DNA of 12,916 nt from Baffinella frigidus (lineage: Eukaryota; Cryptophyceae; Cryptomonadales; Baffinellaceae). Below are positions 12,301 through 12,916 of the stretch, in pieces; position 1 is the stretch's first letter, and the number at the start of each line of letters is the position of its first letter. The stretch is taken from assembly GCA_026770585.1 (NCBI GenBank), contig MU646597.1, positions 200,407 to 213,322 of the forward strand. Direction: 5' to 3'. The notes under the pieces are model-generated. The model searched no databases, was not told the origin of the DNA, and saw nothing but the letters and a program-made list of their open reading frames with translations. The position numbers and the translations under genes are program-made.

Positions 12301-12670
12301 TTGGTGTATCTTAGGGTGCACCTGGAGCTGCATGTCTTTGAGCGCGCCCTTCACCGCAGAACGCGCATCCAGCTCAGTCTGCATCTGCGCATCCGATCCG
12401 ATTCTGGCGTATCTGACGGCTCTAATCTAGAGTATCTTACGGCTCTAGATAGACGACTGTCTTATTTCCACACGTGAGATACACCAAAACCGCATTCATT
12501 GTGAACACTCGGCGGGAGTAAACCACATTTTGGTGTATCTTAGGGTGCACCTGGAGCTGCATGTCTCCGAGCGCGCCCTTCACCGCAGAACGAGCGTCCA
12601 ACTCAGCCTGCATCTGCGCATCCGAGAGCGCCGCAGCCTCTCTGTCGAGATCCGCCCGGAGCGCCCCCAC
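257..12670 (-). CDS. Split gene for a coiled-coil-like protein, 17 exons recognised, partial at both ends
   Basis: This is the gene span, minus strand, assembled by eye from GC-rich helical peptides bounded by plausible splice sites. Exon boundaries, in transcript order, are 12670-12551, 11904-11815, 10838-10705, 10105-10024, 8956-8816, 8611-8504, 7863-7789, 7352-7284, 6795-6739, 5422-5297, 5082-5020, 4590-4531, 3682-3577, 2526-2450, 1583-1485, 655-581 and 373-257. They sum to 1,599 nt, 533 codons with no stop. Introns are about 204 to 1,316 nt. Most acceptors end in CAG, and most donors start GTGC, GTGT, GTC or GTGA. Two codons are split across introns and are correctly completed. The product is dominated by Ala, Glu, Arg, Asp, Lys and Gln with few aromatic residues, which suggests a long alpha-helical coiled coil. 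I see no enzyme motif, signal peptide or membrane segment. I do not recognise the family. First and last exons are probably missing, and individual boundaries could shift. Confidence 0.68.
581..655 (-). CDS. Exon 16, coiled-coil-like gene
   Basis: This exon encodes 25 residues (ARRYRQEFVDRL at the start, VDLDDK at the end), phase 0 to 0. The acceptor is TTGGCAG and the donor GTTACG at 575-580. A second possible donor, GTTGCG, lies further downstream at about 548, but it would give phase 2, which exon 17 does not accept. The first 18 bases of the exon, with the acceptor G, are repeated upstream in transcript sense at 853-870. Confidence 0.62.
853..870 (-). pseudogene. Acceptor-edge copy of exon 16
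   Basis: On the minus strand the bases after CCAG read GCGCGGCGGTACCGACAG, identical to the first 18 bases of exon 16. The match then stops and a TGA follows within a few codons. The copy lies in an imperfect palindrome around GTACCGGCAG...CTGTCGGTAC (about 823-859). It has no donor, so it is most likely a non-coding fragment inside the intron. Confidence 0.65.
887..1008 (+). repeat. Telomere-like TTTAGGG / TTTCGGG heptamer tract
   Basis: There are about a dozen TTTAGGG heptamers with point variants (TATAGGG, TTCAGGG), turning into TTTCGGG units towards the right. The G-rich strand is the plus strand, so the minus-strand transcript carries CCCTAAA. The surrounding exons make this an interstitial, intronic tract and not a chromosome end. 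Confidence 0.85.
1121..1480 (-). repeat. Tandem array of three 120-bp units, each a donor-edge copy of exon 15 plus intron
   Basis: Units start at 1121, 1241 and 1361, and the parent begins at 1481, so the period is exactly 120 bp. On the minus strand each unit contains the last ~30 bases of exon 15, its GTGCG donor, a 57-bp repeated intron element, and a GAGGCAG that could act as an acceptor. Edge copies end at 1125, 1245 and 1365. If used as micro-exons each would be 34 nt, which breaks the frame individually; they are better read as intron content. The leftmost unit is the most diverged. Confidence 0.85.
1485..1583 (-). CDS. Exon 15, coiled-coil-like gene (intact copy)
   Basis: This exon encodes 33 residues (AAQELGDAIKQEG at the start, AREEAIE at the end), phase 0 to 0. 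The acceptor is ATACACAG and the donor GTGCGT. It is strongly helical in composition. Its 3' edge seeded the three downstream 120-bp units, and a frameshifted copy of its 5' part lies upstream at 1908-1973. It is the only copy with both splice sites and an unbroken frame. Confidence 0.75.
1613..1785. mobile_element. 173-bp foldback MITE flanked by TA
   Basis: The element starts GAGCGCTGTGCAGAGAAG and ends with the exact reverse complement. The perfect terminal inverted repeat is 27 bp (1613-1639 and 1759-1785). The interior continues the palindrome imperfectly almost to the centre near 1696. A TA dinucleotide flanks both ends (1611-1612 and 1786-1787). TA flanks plus short inverted termini without coding capacity are typical of non-autonomous Tc1/mariner-type elements; this class assignment is an inference. 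It lies in the intron between exons 14 and 15. Confidence 0.85.
1908..1973 (-). pseudogene. Frameshifted acceptor-edge copy of exon 15
   Basis: The minus-strand peptide begins AAHELGDVIKQQ, closely matching exon 15 (AAQELGDAIKQE), after an identical CACAG acceptor. One extra base in the CACCCCACGCG region relative to CACGCGCGCG shifts the frame, and the exon's donor end is absent. It is an upstream, acceptor-side copy and is probably not spliced. Confidence 0.75.
1985..2235 (+). repeat. Degenerate telomere-like tract
   Basis: It opens with GGTTTATGGTTTCTGG-type units and becomes increasingly regular TTTAGGG towards 2235, including six nearly perfect heptamers at about 2187-2226. The graded change suggests heptamers drifting by point mutation and unequal exchange. 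The G-rich strand is plus. Confidence 0.8.
2249..2316 (-). pseudogene. Donor-edge copy of exon 14
   Basis: The minus strand encodes DVHTMREAQHEFAQKADQ and then a GTCCGC donor, nearly the same as the end of exon 14 (DVHTLREAQHESAQKADQ). The matching 5' part of exon 14 and its acceptor are absent. It lies downstream of the intact exon in transcript sense, as expected for a duplication of the exon end plus adjoining intron. Confidence 0.75.
2344..2400 (-). repeat. 57-bp intron element, GACTATCC...GGAGCG family
   Basis: This is a dispersed repeat whose plus strand starts GACTATCC, carries GGTACAAATCCGTCAAC, and ends TTTAGAGCG. Related copies lie at 1179-1235, 1299-1355, 1419-1475 and 10420-10477. 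Here the two GTTGAC motifs are inverted with respect to each other (AAGTTGAC ... GTCAACTT). Confidence 0.8.
2450..2526 (-). CDS. Exon 14, coiled-coil-like gene
   Basis: The exon begins with two bases (AC) that complete the codon split by exon 13, then encodes 25 residues (ERLARDVDVHTL at the start, QKADQ at the end). The acceptor is CCGGGCAG and the donor GTCTGC. The A left by exon 13 plus AC gives AAC, keeping the frame. Its acceptor edge is repeated upstream at about 2655-2709 and 2833-2856, and its donor edge downstream at 2249-2316. Confidence 0.72.
2655..2709 (-). pseudogene. Acceptor-edge copy of exon 14
   Basis: After CTGGGCAG the minus strand encodes ERLARDV and then TTLRQAINRD, diverging from exon 14. 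The flanking intron sequence GATTCACC is also shared with the intact exon's upstream side. A third, shorter copy (EQLARD) follows CTGTGCAG at 2833-2856 and soon meets a stop. Neither has an obvious donor. Confidence 0.7.
2741..2832. repeat. Diverged copy of the CCTACGGTAGGC palindrome family
   Basis: It contains GTCCTGAAAA, GGGTAGGTACGCC, GCCTACGGTAGGCC and CCTAGG motifs in the same order as in the well-preserved palindrome at 4061-4222. Palindromic CCTAGG sites recur through it. Confidence 0.65.
2859..2897. repeat. Short hairpin GTTGAATCAAATCA / TGATTTGATTCAAC
   Basis: The inverted repeat is 39 bp including its loop. It lies immediately upstream, in transcript sense, of an exon 14 acceptor-edge copy. 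Confidence 0.75.
2938..3072. mobile_element. Foldback element with 17-bp imperfect terminal repeats
   Basis: CGACTCAATTTAAACCG at 2938-2954 pairs with CGGTTCAAATTCAGTCG at 3056-3072 with two mismatches. An inner pair TATTTTGCTA / TAGCAAAAT continues the foldback. The element is AT-rich relative to its surroundings and has no coding capacity, so it is probably a small non-autonomous element. Confidence 0.65.
3296..3338 (-). pseudogene. Donor-edge copy of exon 13
   Basis: The minus strand encodes NTKRIGEIEDKNN followed by GTGCGCG, matching the end of exon 13 (RIGEMEDKLN then GTGCGCA). Upstream sequence does not match the exon and no acceptor is in place. Confidence 0.7.
3448..3510. repeat. 63-bp copy of one palindrome arm plus loop
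   Basis: These 63 bases are identical to the reverse complement of 4129-4191, the right arm and loop of the large palindrome. Complete identity amid otherwise degenerate repeats suggests a recent copy or gene conversion. Confidence 0.9.
3577..3682 (-). CDS. Exon 13, coiled-coil-like gene
   Basis: This 106-nt exon encodes 35 residues (VVAQEEEHVRRIWVEV at the start, IGEMEDKLN at the end) plus one extra base, A. The acceptor is CACCTGCAG and the donor GTGCGCAC. It ends in phase 1, and exon 14 supplies the two bases needed. A decayed copy of its acceptor side lies upstream at about 3803-3862, and a donor-edge copy lies at 3296-3338. The GTGCGC donor resembles that of exon 15. Confidence 0.75.
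3803..3862 (-). pseudogene. Acceptor-side copy of exon 13 with two stop codons
   Basis: The minus strand reads VVAQEEEHI, stop, RI, stop, VEV, aligned to exon 13 (VVAQEEEHVRRIWVEV). The CTGCAG acceptor has become CTGCAT. Both the stops and the lost AG show it is not a usable exon. Confidence 0.8.
3934..4525. repeat. Large nested inverted repeat
   Basis: CTGCAAACAAGAAACATCAT occurs directly at 3934 and 3983, and inverted at about 4384-4408 and 4475-4499 with small changes. CGCCCTACACCTGCTGCAAT (3964-3983) is exactly reversed at 4451-4470. The smaller palindrome 4061-4222 lies between the arms, so the whole could fold into a long stem with internal loops. Confidence 0.75.
4061..4222. mobile_element. 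162-bp near-perfect palindrome (CCTACGGTAGGC family)
   Basis: ATAGGCTAACGGCCTGAA at the left end is matched by TTCAGGCCGTTAGCCTAT at the right. Each arm is about 70 bases and holds GGGGTAGTTAGGCC, GCCTAGGACCTCC and CCGTAGGCCGAG; the loop is about 20 bases near 4132-4151. Four other related copies occur at 2741-2832, 3448-3510, 4630-4735 and 10862-10925. There is no coding capacity, so it is best read as a MITE or foldback element. Confidence 0.85.
4531..4590 (-). CDS. Exon 12, coiled-coil-like gene
   Basis: This 60-nt exon encodes 20 residues (KSHGEALDRLRK at the start, DDRVAQ at the end), phase 0 to 0. The acceptor is GTTCGCAG and the donor GTCTCACC. Leu and Val spacing with charged residues suits a coiled coil. 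No edge copies are seen. Confidence 0.7.
4630..4735. repeat. Diverged CCTACGGTAGGC-family element
   Basis: AAAATGGGGTAGTTAAACC, GGCATTGCCTAGGATCTCC and TACTGTAGGCC follow the order of the left arm at 4077-4128. The loop and right arm are present but degraded, ending GGCCTACGGTAGGC. Confidence 0.75.
4773..4954. mobile_element. 182-bp element with 23-bp terminal inverted repeats and possible target duplication
   Basis: GCTCTGTCCCACTTGATTTC... at 4773-4795 is the exact reverse complement of 4932-4954 over 23 bases. CGACAGACAC precedes it (4761-4770) and follows it (4954-4963), resembling a target-site duplication of about 9-10 bp, as in Mutator-type elements (inference). An internal 26-bp tandem repeat (4783-4834) ends in CGTTAAAAAC. 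The interior is AT-rich and non-coding. GACAGACAC also occurs elsewhere nearby, so the duplication is not certain. Confidence 0.75.
5020..5082 (-). CDS. Exon 11 (candidate), coiled-coil-like gene
   Basis: It encodes 21 residues (TVAPPRDGIHHL at the start, KEADGTKR at the end), phase 0 to 0. The acceptor is GCCTGAG and the donor GTGGCG. The frame stays open a further 35 nt to a second possible donor, GTGTGC at 4979-4984, but that would break phase with exon 12. It is less clearly helical than its neighbours and its acceptor is weak. Confidence 0.42.
5098..5270. repeat. CT/CCCT microsatellite
   Basis: Long runs of CTCTCT and CCCTCTCT units occupy most of the 214-nt intron between exons 10 and 11; the transcript strand is GA-rich. 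Open frames across it (runs of Ser/Pro/Leu or Arg/Glu/Gly) are by-products of the repeat. Confidence 0.9.
5297..5422 (-). CDS. Exon 10, coiled-coil-like gene
   Basis: It encodes 42 residues (VLGDEIKAAQALFGEQ at the start, ARKIIAAM at the end), phase 0 to 0. The acceptor is GTGCGCAG and the donor GTCCCG, a weak match. The 5' 62 bases are copied upstream at 5693-5754, and the acceptor junction alone is copied again near 5583-5608. Confidence 0.68.
5506..5582. repeat. Single-arm copy of the 5834-5975 hairpin
   Basis: These 77 bases are essentially identical to the left arm and loop of the hairpin at 5834-5975, and stop at the loop sequence CTGAGGGCTCAG. The preceding GCCTGCACGCGCCCGCCC is shared too. 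Confidence 0.85.
5693..5754 (-). pseudogene. Acceptor-edge copy of exon 10
   Basis: After AACCCAG the minus strand encodes VLGDEIKAAQALFGEQMLEQ, the same peptide as the start of exon 10 with only synonymous differences. The sequence then departs and no donor is found. The absence of amino-acid change indicates a recent duplication. Confidence 0.75.
5834..5975. mobile_element. 142-bp hairpin with ~60-bp arms
   Basis: ACCCACCCTGGAGGCCACC at the left pairs with GGTGGCCTCCAGGGTGGGT at the right, continuing through TATTTTGGACGTCC and AGTCAACTCCCC with few mismatches to a loop at about 5899-5911. It may be a foldback element or an inverted duplication of the single arm found at 5506-5582. Confidence 0.85.
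6164..6316. mobile_element. 153-bp AT-rich foldback element
   Basis: TCTCACAGGATGTATTTATT at the left pairs imperfectly with AATAAATAGATTGTGTGAGA at the right. The inner GGTTTTAGAAAGTCAACTC is exactly reversed as GAGTTGACTTTCTAAAACC with one offset base. The interior is AT-rich and non-coding. Confidence 0.8.
6488..6526. repeat. (ATCA)n/(TTGA)n hairpin
   Basis: ATCAATCAATCAAT faces ATTGATTGATTGAT across a short TATCGGC spacer. A related (TCAA)n tract lies at about 6012-6034. Confidence 0.8.
6628..6640 (-). pseudogene. Short donor-edge copy of exon 9
   Basis: The minus strand reads ACCGTTCGGGAG then GTGCATCC, matching the last codons of exon 9 (ACTGTTCGGGAG then GTGACA). Weaker relatives of the segment are at about 6150 and 6470. 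Confidence 0.55.
6658..6723 (+). repeat. TAGGG pentamer array
   Basis: About 13 near-perfect GGGTA units, with two GGGCA variants. It lies just downstream of exon 9 in transcript sense and is distinct from the heptamer tracts. Confidence 0.9.
6739..6795 (-). CDS. Exon 9, coiled-coil-like gene
   Basis: It encodes 19 residues (AEMEGRVKGAEDRV at the start, QTVRE at the end), phase 0 to 0. The acceptor is GTGCACAG and the donor GTGACACA. It is a compact, fully amphipathic helical segment that resembles exon 6 (EGRVRDAESK), suggesting internal repetition in the protein. Confidence 0.75.
6796..7283 (-). other. Intron between exons 8 and 9
   Basis: It contains a direct repeat of about 40 bases (6995-7040 and 7181-7230, around GAAGGCTGGCTTA and GGTGTGCAGGCGTG) and three CAAATCACACGGGG-type units (about 7083, 7114 and 7145). 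The G-rich plus strand includes a run of ten or more Gs near 7040. No exon is recognised. Confidence 0.6.
7284..7352 (-). CDS. Exon 8, coiled-coil-like gene
   Basis: It encodes 23 residues (VDSELIKCNSEVQG at the start, IKDTA at the end), phase 0 to 0. The acceptor is GTCTTGCAG, the best polypyrimidine-like site in the gene, and the donor is GTCAGC. The frame stays open past the donor for about 70 nt, so a longer exon is possible. It has two cysteines, unusual for this protein. Confidence 0.62.
7353..7788 (-). other. Intron between exons 7 and 8: heptamer tracts and exon 7 edge copies
   Basis: It is almost wholly made of TTTAGGG, TTTGGGG and TTTCGGG units (about 7373-7510 and 7640-7780) plus two donor-edge copies of exon 7. 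A short opposite-orientation stretch (CTCTAAACCCTA, about 7554-7566) is a rare C-rich plus-strand segment. Confidence 0.75.
7521..7545 (-). pseudogene. Donor-edge copy of exon 7
   Basis: The minus strand reads VIQNGLDK then GTGCGC, as at the end of exon 7. A second copy at about 7604-7642 has lost the donor (AAG followed by ATC). Neither has an acceptor. Confidence 0.75.
7789..7863 (-). CDS. Exon 7, coiled-coil-like gene
   Basis: It encodes 25 residues (VGRIADKLHGESVARI at the start, QNGLDK at the end), phase 0 to 0. The acceptor is TTGGGCAG and the donor GTGTGC. The frame remains open upstream to about 7930 with an in-frame ATG near 7907, so the exon could be longer if another acceptor is used. 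Confidence 0.68.
8009..8060 (-). pseudogene. Donor-edge copy of exon 6 with a stop
   Basis: The minus strand matches the exon 6 end, with GACGCATAAAGC in place of GACGCCGAGAGC, giving a TAA in frame. The donor GTGACC is retained. No acceptor is present. Confidence 0.75.
8204..8262 (+). repeat. GTGTCGT heptamer array
   Basis: About eight perfect units of GTGTCGT sit inside the TGTAGGG tract. The 7-base period equals that of the telomere-like tracts on both sides. Confidence 0.85.
8302..8357 (-). pseudogene. Donor-edge copy of exon 6
   Basis: The minus strand encodes GRVRDAESKASEATIQ then GTGCTGATAT, nearly the same as exon 6. The 5' part is replaced by repeat sequence and no acceptor is visible. 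Confidence 0.75.
8504..8611 (-). CDS. Exon 6, coiled-coil-like gene
   Basis: It encodes 36 residues (ATARADKTDERVEG at the start, SKAAEATIQ at the end), phase 0 to 0. The acceptor is ATACTAG and the donor GTGCTG. Its charge pattern is strongly coiled-coil-like. Two donor-edge copies lie downstream, at 8302-8357 and 8009-8060. Confidence 0.78.
8612..8815 (-). other. Short intron between exons 5 and 6
   Basis: It contains a TTTGGGG/TGTAGGG tract (about 8616-8708) and a GGTCAAAACACT direct repeat (8747-8770). Confidence 0.6.
8816..8956 (-). CDS. Exon 5, coiled-coil-like gene (longest exon)
   Basis: It encodes 47 residues (GDSKREDVRAELSSRADA at the start, DDAASSFFAQ at the end), phase 0 to 0. 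The acceptor is TTTTCCAG and the donor GTGCTG, the same donor hexamer as exon 6. Its 5' half and acceptor are repeated three times upstream at 9052-9112, 9187-9258 and 9345-9417. Only this copy has the 3' half and a donor. Confidence 0.78.
9052..9417 (-). pseudogene. Three tandem acceptor-edge copies of exon 5
   Basis: Copies end at 9112, 9258 and 9417, roughly 145-160 bases apart. Their peptides start GDSKREDVRAELSSRADA, GSKREDVRAERSSRADAA and RDSRRGDVRAKLSSSADA. All keep an AG acceptor and all lack the donor half of the exon, so each would extend into repeat sequence if used. Confidence 0.8.
9676..9705. repeat. Perfect 30-bp palindrome
   Basis: CGCCTGACCGAGGCA at the left is the exact reverse complement of the right half, centred on GCATGC. 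It overlaps the oldest donor-edge copy of exon 4. Confidence 0.95.
9694..9961 (-). pseudogene. Three tandem donor-edge copies of exon 4
   Basis: Copies end at 9694, 9793 and 9919 and share GCCAGCACGTGGAACGCCG followed by ACTGAG or equivalent. In each the base pair after the exon end is GC (GCATGC, GCACCC, GCACGC), the same unusual donor as the intact exon. None has an acceptor. Confidence 0.72.
10024..10105 (-). CDS. Exon 4, coiled-coil-like gene, followed by a GC donor
   Basis: The first base, G, completes the AG left by exon 3 to give an Arg codon. The following 27 codons begin LSAEKATLEAKLQLN and end ERRFTE. The acceptor is AACATCAG. The donor is GCACGC, a GC-AG intron. This is the clearest coiled-coil segment by eye. 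An acceptor-edge fragment lies at about 10170-10187. Confidence 0.75.
10364..10412 (-). pseudogene. Donor-edge copy of exon 3
   Basis: The minus strand encodes ATDKLFDAGEED plus AG, followed by GTCCGT, matching the end of exon 3. Sequence upstream changes to the 57-bp intron element within about ten bases. Confidence 0.75.
10420..10477 (-). repeat. 57-bp intron element, third locus
   Basis: GACTATTCGCAAGTTGAC ... GGTACAAATCCCGTCAAC ... TTTGGAGCG matches the copies at 1179-1475 and 2344-2400. It again lies immediately upstream, in transcript sense, of a partial exon copy. Confidence 0.8.
10483..10625. mobile_element. 143-bp foldback element
   Basis: CCACACGAGGCTATCTATGC pairs with GCATGGGTGGCCTCGTGTGG with a few mismatches; the inner GCGAACA/TGTTCGC also pairs. 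The interior is AT-rich and includes AATGAAAATTACTACA, which recurs in the foldback element at 12102-12209. Confidence 0.8.
10705..10838 (-). CDS. Exon 3, coiled-coil-like gene
   Basis: It encodes 44 residues (SAVWNVGIDQIVDVWQDD near the start, KLFDAGEED at the end) plus two bases AG, ending in phase 2 and continued by the G of exon 4. The donor is GTCCTC. The acceptor TTCGAAG gives phase 0, compatible with exon 2; an alternative TTATTCAG at 10853-10860 would start the exon at 10852 with an in-frame ATG at 10848-10850, but out of phase with exon 2. That ATG could instead be a start codon if exons 1 and 2 belong elsewhere. Confidence 0.68.
10862..10925. repeat. CCTACGGTAGGC-family fragment
   Basis: CCCTACGGTAGGCAACCCGTAGGG and a following GGGGGGTTCCTACGG match motifs of the 2741-2832 copy. 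It lies just outside the alternative acceptor of exon 3. Confidence 0.6.
11242..11326. mobile_element. 85-bp hairpin with 33-bp arms
   Basis: GGCATGACAACGCATCTG at the left pairs with CAGGTGCGTTGTCATGCC at the right, with two mismatches over 33 bases. The loop holds a TCGGCCATCTG repeat. Confidence 0.85.
11425..11566. mobile_element. 142-bp foldback element
   Basis: GTGCACATCGGATGCATATTCG pairs with CGAATATGCATCTGATGTGCAC with one mismatch. The interior is made of ACCCACTC/GAGTGGGT and CAAAAGG units that can also pair. Confidence 0.8.
11597..11627 (-). pseudogene. Donor-edge copy of exon 2
   Basis: The minus strand encodes AAQDSRDTSQ then GTGCGTG, as at the end of exon 2. The glycine run and acceptor are absent. 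Confidence 0.75.
11656..11791. mobile_element. 136-bp foldback element between exon 2 and its copy
   Basis: AGCTCTGGATGGCTTTTCTG pairs with a matching reverse sequence at the right end; about 34 bases pair with one mismatch and pairing resumes inside (ATCCCCTTT / GAGGGGAT). GGAAGCTTC and GGAAGTTTC flank the ends, a possible imperfect target duplication. Confidence 0.82.
11815..11904 (-). CDS. Exon 2, coiled-coil-like gene, with glycine run
   Basis: It encodes 30 residues (VAALREMVER, eight glycines, then ASAAQDSRDTSQ), phase 0 to 0. The acceptor is GGGGCGCAG and the donor GTGCGT. The glycine run is encoded by GGC and GGG codons and breaks the helix, suggesting a flexible hinge; its DNA is prone to length variation. 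Confidence 0.7.
12081..12241. mobile_element. Nested foldback element with 22-bp perfect inner repeats
   Basis: AGCATCGAACAAAATCAG at 12102 onward is exactly reversed at the right end (12188-12209), 22 bases in all. GTTGACACGA (12081-12090) and TCGTGTCAAC (12232-12241) form an outer pair. The core is AT-rich and partly palindromic (TTTTCATTGC / GCAATGAAAA). Confidence 0.85.
12250..12396 (-). repeat. Tandem copy (229-bp period) of the exon 1 donor edge and hairpin
   Basis: This closely matches 12479-12625. On the minus strand it encodes SDAQMQTELDARSAVKGA and so on to DMQLQ, then a GTGCACC donor at 12315-12321. A 59-bp hairpin (TACACCAAAA ... TTTTGGTGTA, 12251-12309) follows. The 5' part of exon 1 is missing. 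Confidence 0.82.
12479..12538. mobile_element. 60-bp hairpin with ATACACCAAAA ends
   Basis: ATACACCAAAA and TTTTGGTGTAT are perfect 11-base inverted ends. It lies 12 bases past the exon 1 donor; its duplicate is at 12251-12309. Confidence 0.8.
12551..12670 (-). CDS. Exon 1 (first recognised), coiled-coil-like gene
   Basis: It encodes 40 residues (VGALRADLDREAAALSD at the start, GDMQLQ at the end), phase 0 to 0. The acceptor is CCGGACACAG, preceded by a pyrimidine-rich CTCTCACTCCCAACCCTGAAC, and the donor is GTGCACC. Because an acceptor precedes it, at least one earlier exon should lie beyond 12670. It is strongly helical in composition. Confidence 0.74.
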
Positions 12671-12817
12671 CTGTGTCCGGGTTCAGGGTTGGGAGTGAGA
12701 GAACTGCCAGGCGGGGTCCGGGGTTGTGGAGATTCAAAATAAAGGGTGGAGGCAATGAGGAGTGTTGGCGGGGGGCTCGACAGCTGCGGGCTTGCTCTGG
12801 TGATGCGGTAGAGCGAG

Positions 12818-12821
<4 letters not shown>

Positions 12822-12916
<95 letters not shown>
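12822..12916. repeat. (AT)n microsatellite at window edge
   Basis: About 95 bases of pure alternating AT run to the end of the window. Positions 12671-12821 show nothing beyond the presumed intron preceding exon 1. Confidence 0.95.

Larger units (their letters stand above)
11905..12550 (-). other. Intron between exons 1 and 2
   Basis: It holds a CGTGTGTGTTA direct repeat (about 11926 and 12053), a CAAAAGTCAACCCC segment, a foldback element, two 60-bp hairpins and a donor-edge copy of exon 1. No further exon is seen. Confidence 0.6.

Noticed and set aside
1-12916. Enzymatic, defence or secretion gene cluster
   Set aside because: No catalytic motif, operon spacing, ribosome-binding site or recognisable conserved domain was found in any frame.

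Overview
The window looks like nuclear DNA of an intron-rich eukaryote, most likely a unicellular alga or other protist. The evidence is GC-rich short exons bounded by GT(or GC)/AG splice sites, foldback transposon remnants, and long degenerate tracts of TTTAGGG, the plant-type telomere heptamer (also used by several algal, dinoflagellate and chromerid lineages). I cannot name the species. There is no bacterial gene organisation, and I see no tRNA, rRNA or CRISPR array.

The only coherent coding signal is one split gene on the minus strand, read from about 12670 down to 257. It is broken into at least 17 short exons of 57 to 141 nt. Joined in silico, the exons give 1,599 nt, or 533 codons without a stop. 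Phases agree across every junction as I modelled them, including two places where a codon is split and correctly completed (exon 3 to 4, and exon 13 to 14). The start and stop codons lie outside the window or are not recognisable. The product is rich in Ala, Glu, Arg, Asp, Lys and Gln and looks like a long helical, coiled-coil protein of unknown function. The long open frames that contain telomere-like repeats are not genes.

Layout, low to high coordinate: a poly-G tract (1-82); exons 17 and 16 (257-655); a 120-bp tandem array and exon 15 (1121-1583); a TA-flanked foldback element (1613-1785); telomere-like repeats; exons 14 and 13 (2450-3682) with several inverted repeats; a large nested inverted repeat (3934-4525); exons 12 to 10 (4531-5422) with a terminal-inverted-repeat element and a CT microsatellite; a long repeat-filled intron to exon 9 (6739-6795); exons 8 to 5 (7284-8956) separated by telomere-like heptamer tracts; four-fold repeated splice-site blocks (9052-10105) and exon 4; exon 3 (10705-10838); a cluster of foldback elements (10862-11791); exons 2 and 1 (11815-12670); and an AT microsatellite (12822-12916).

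The most interesting property is the intron architecture. Thirteen of the 17 exons have one or more truncated, decayed copies of one edge, each carrying only one splice site. Acceptor-edge copies always lie upstream of the intact exon in transcript sense, and donor-edge copies always lie downstream. The introns therefore appear to have grown by repeated tandem duplication across single exon-intron junctions, together with insertion of small palindromic elements. Many of these elements share the hexamer GTCAAC/GTTGAC. Nearly all telomere-like tracts are oriented so that the transcript carries the pyrimidine-rich CCCTAAA strand.
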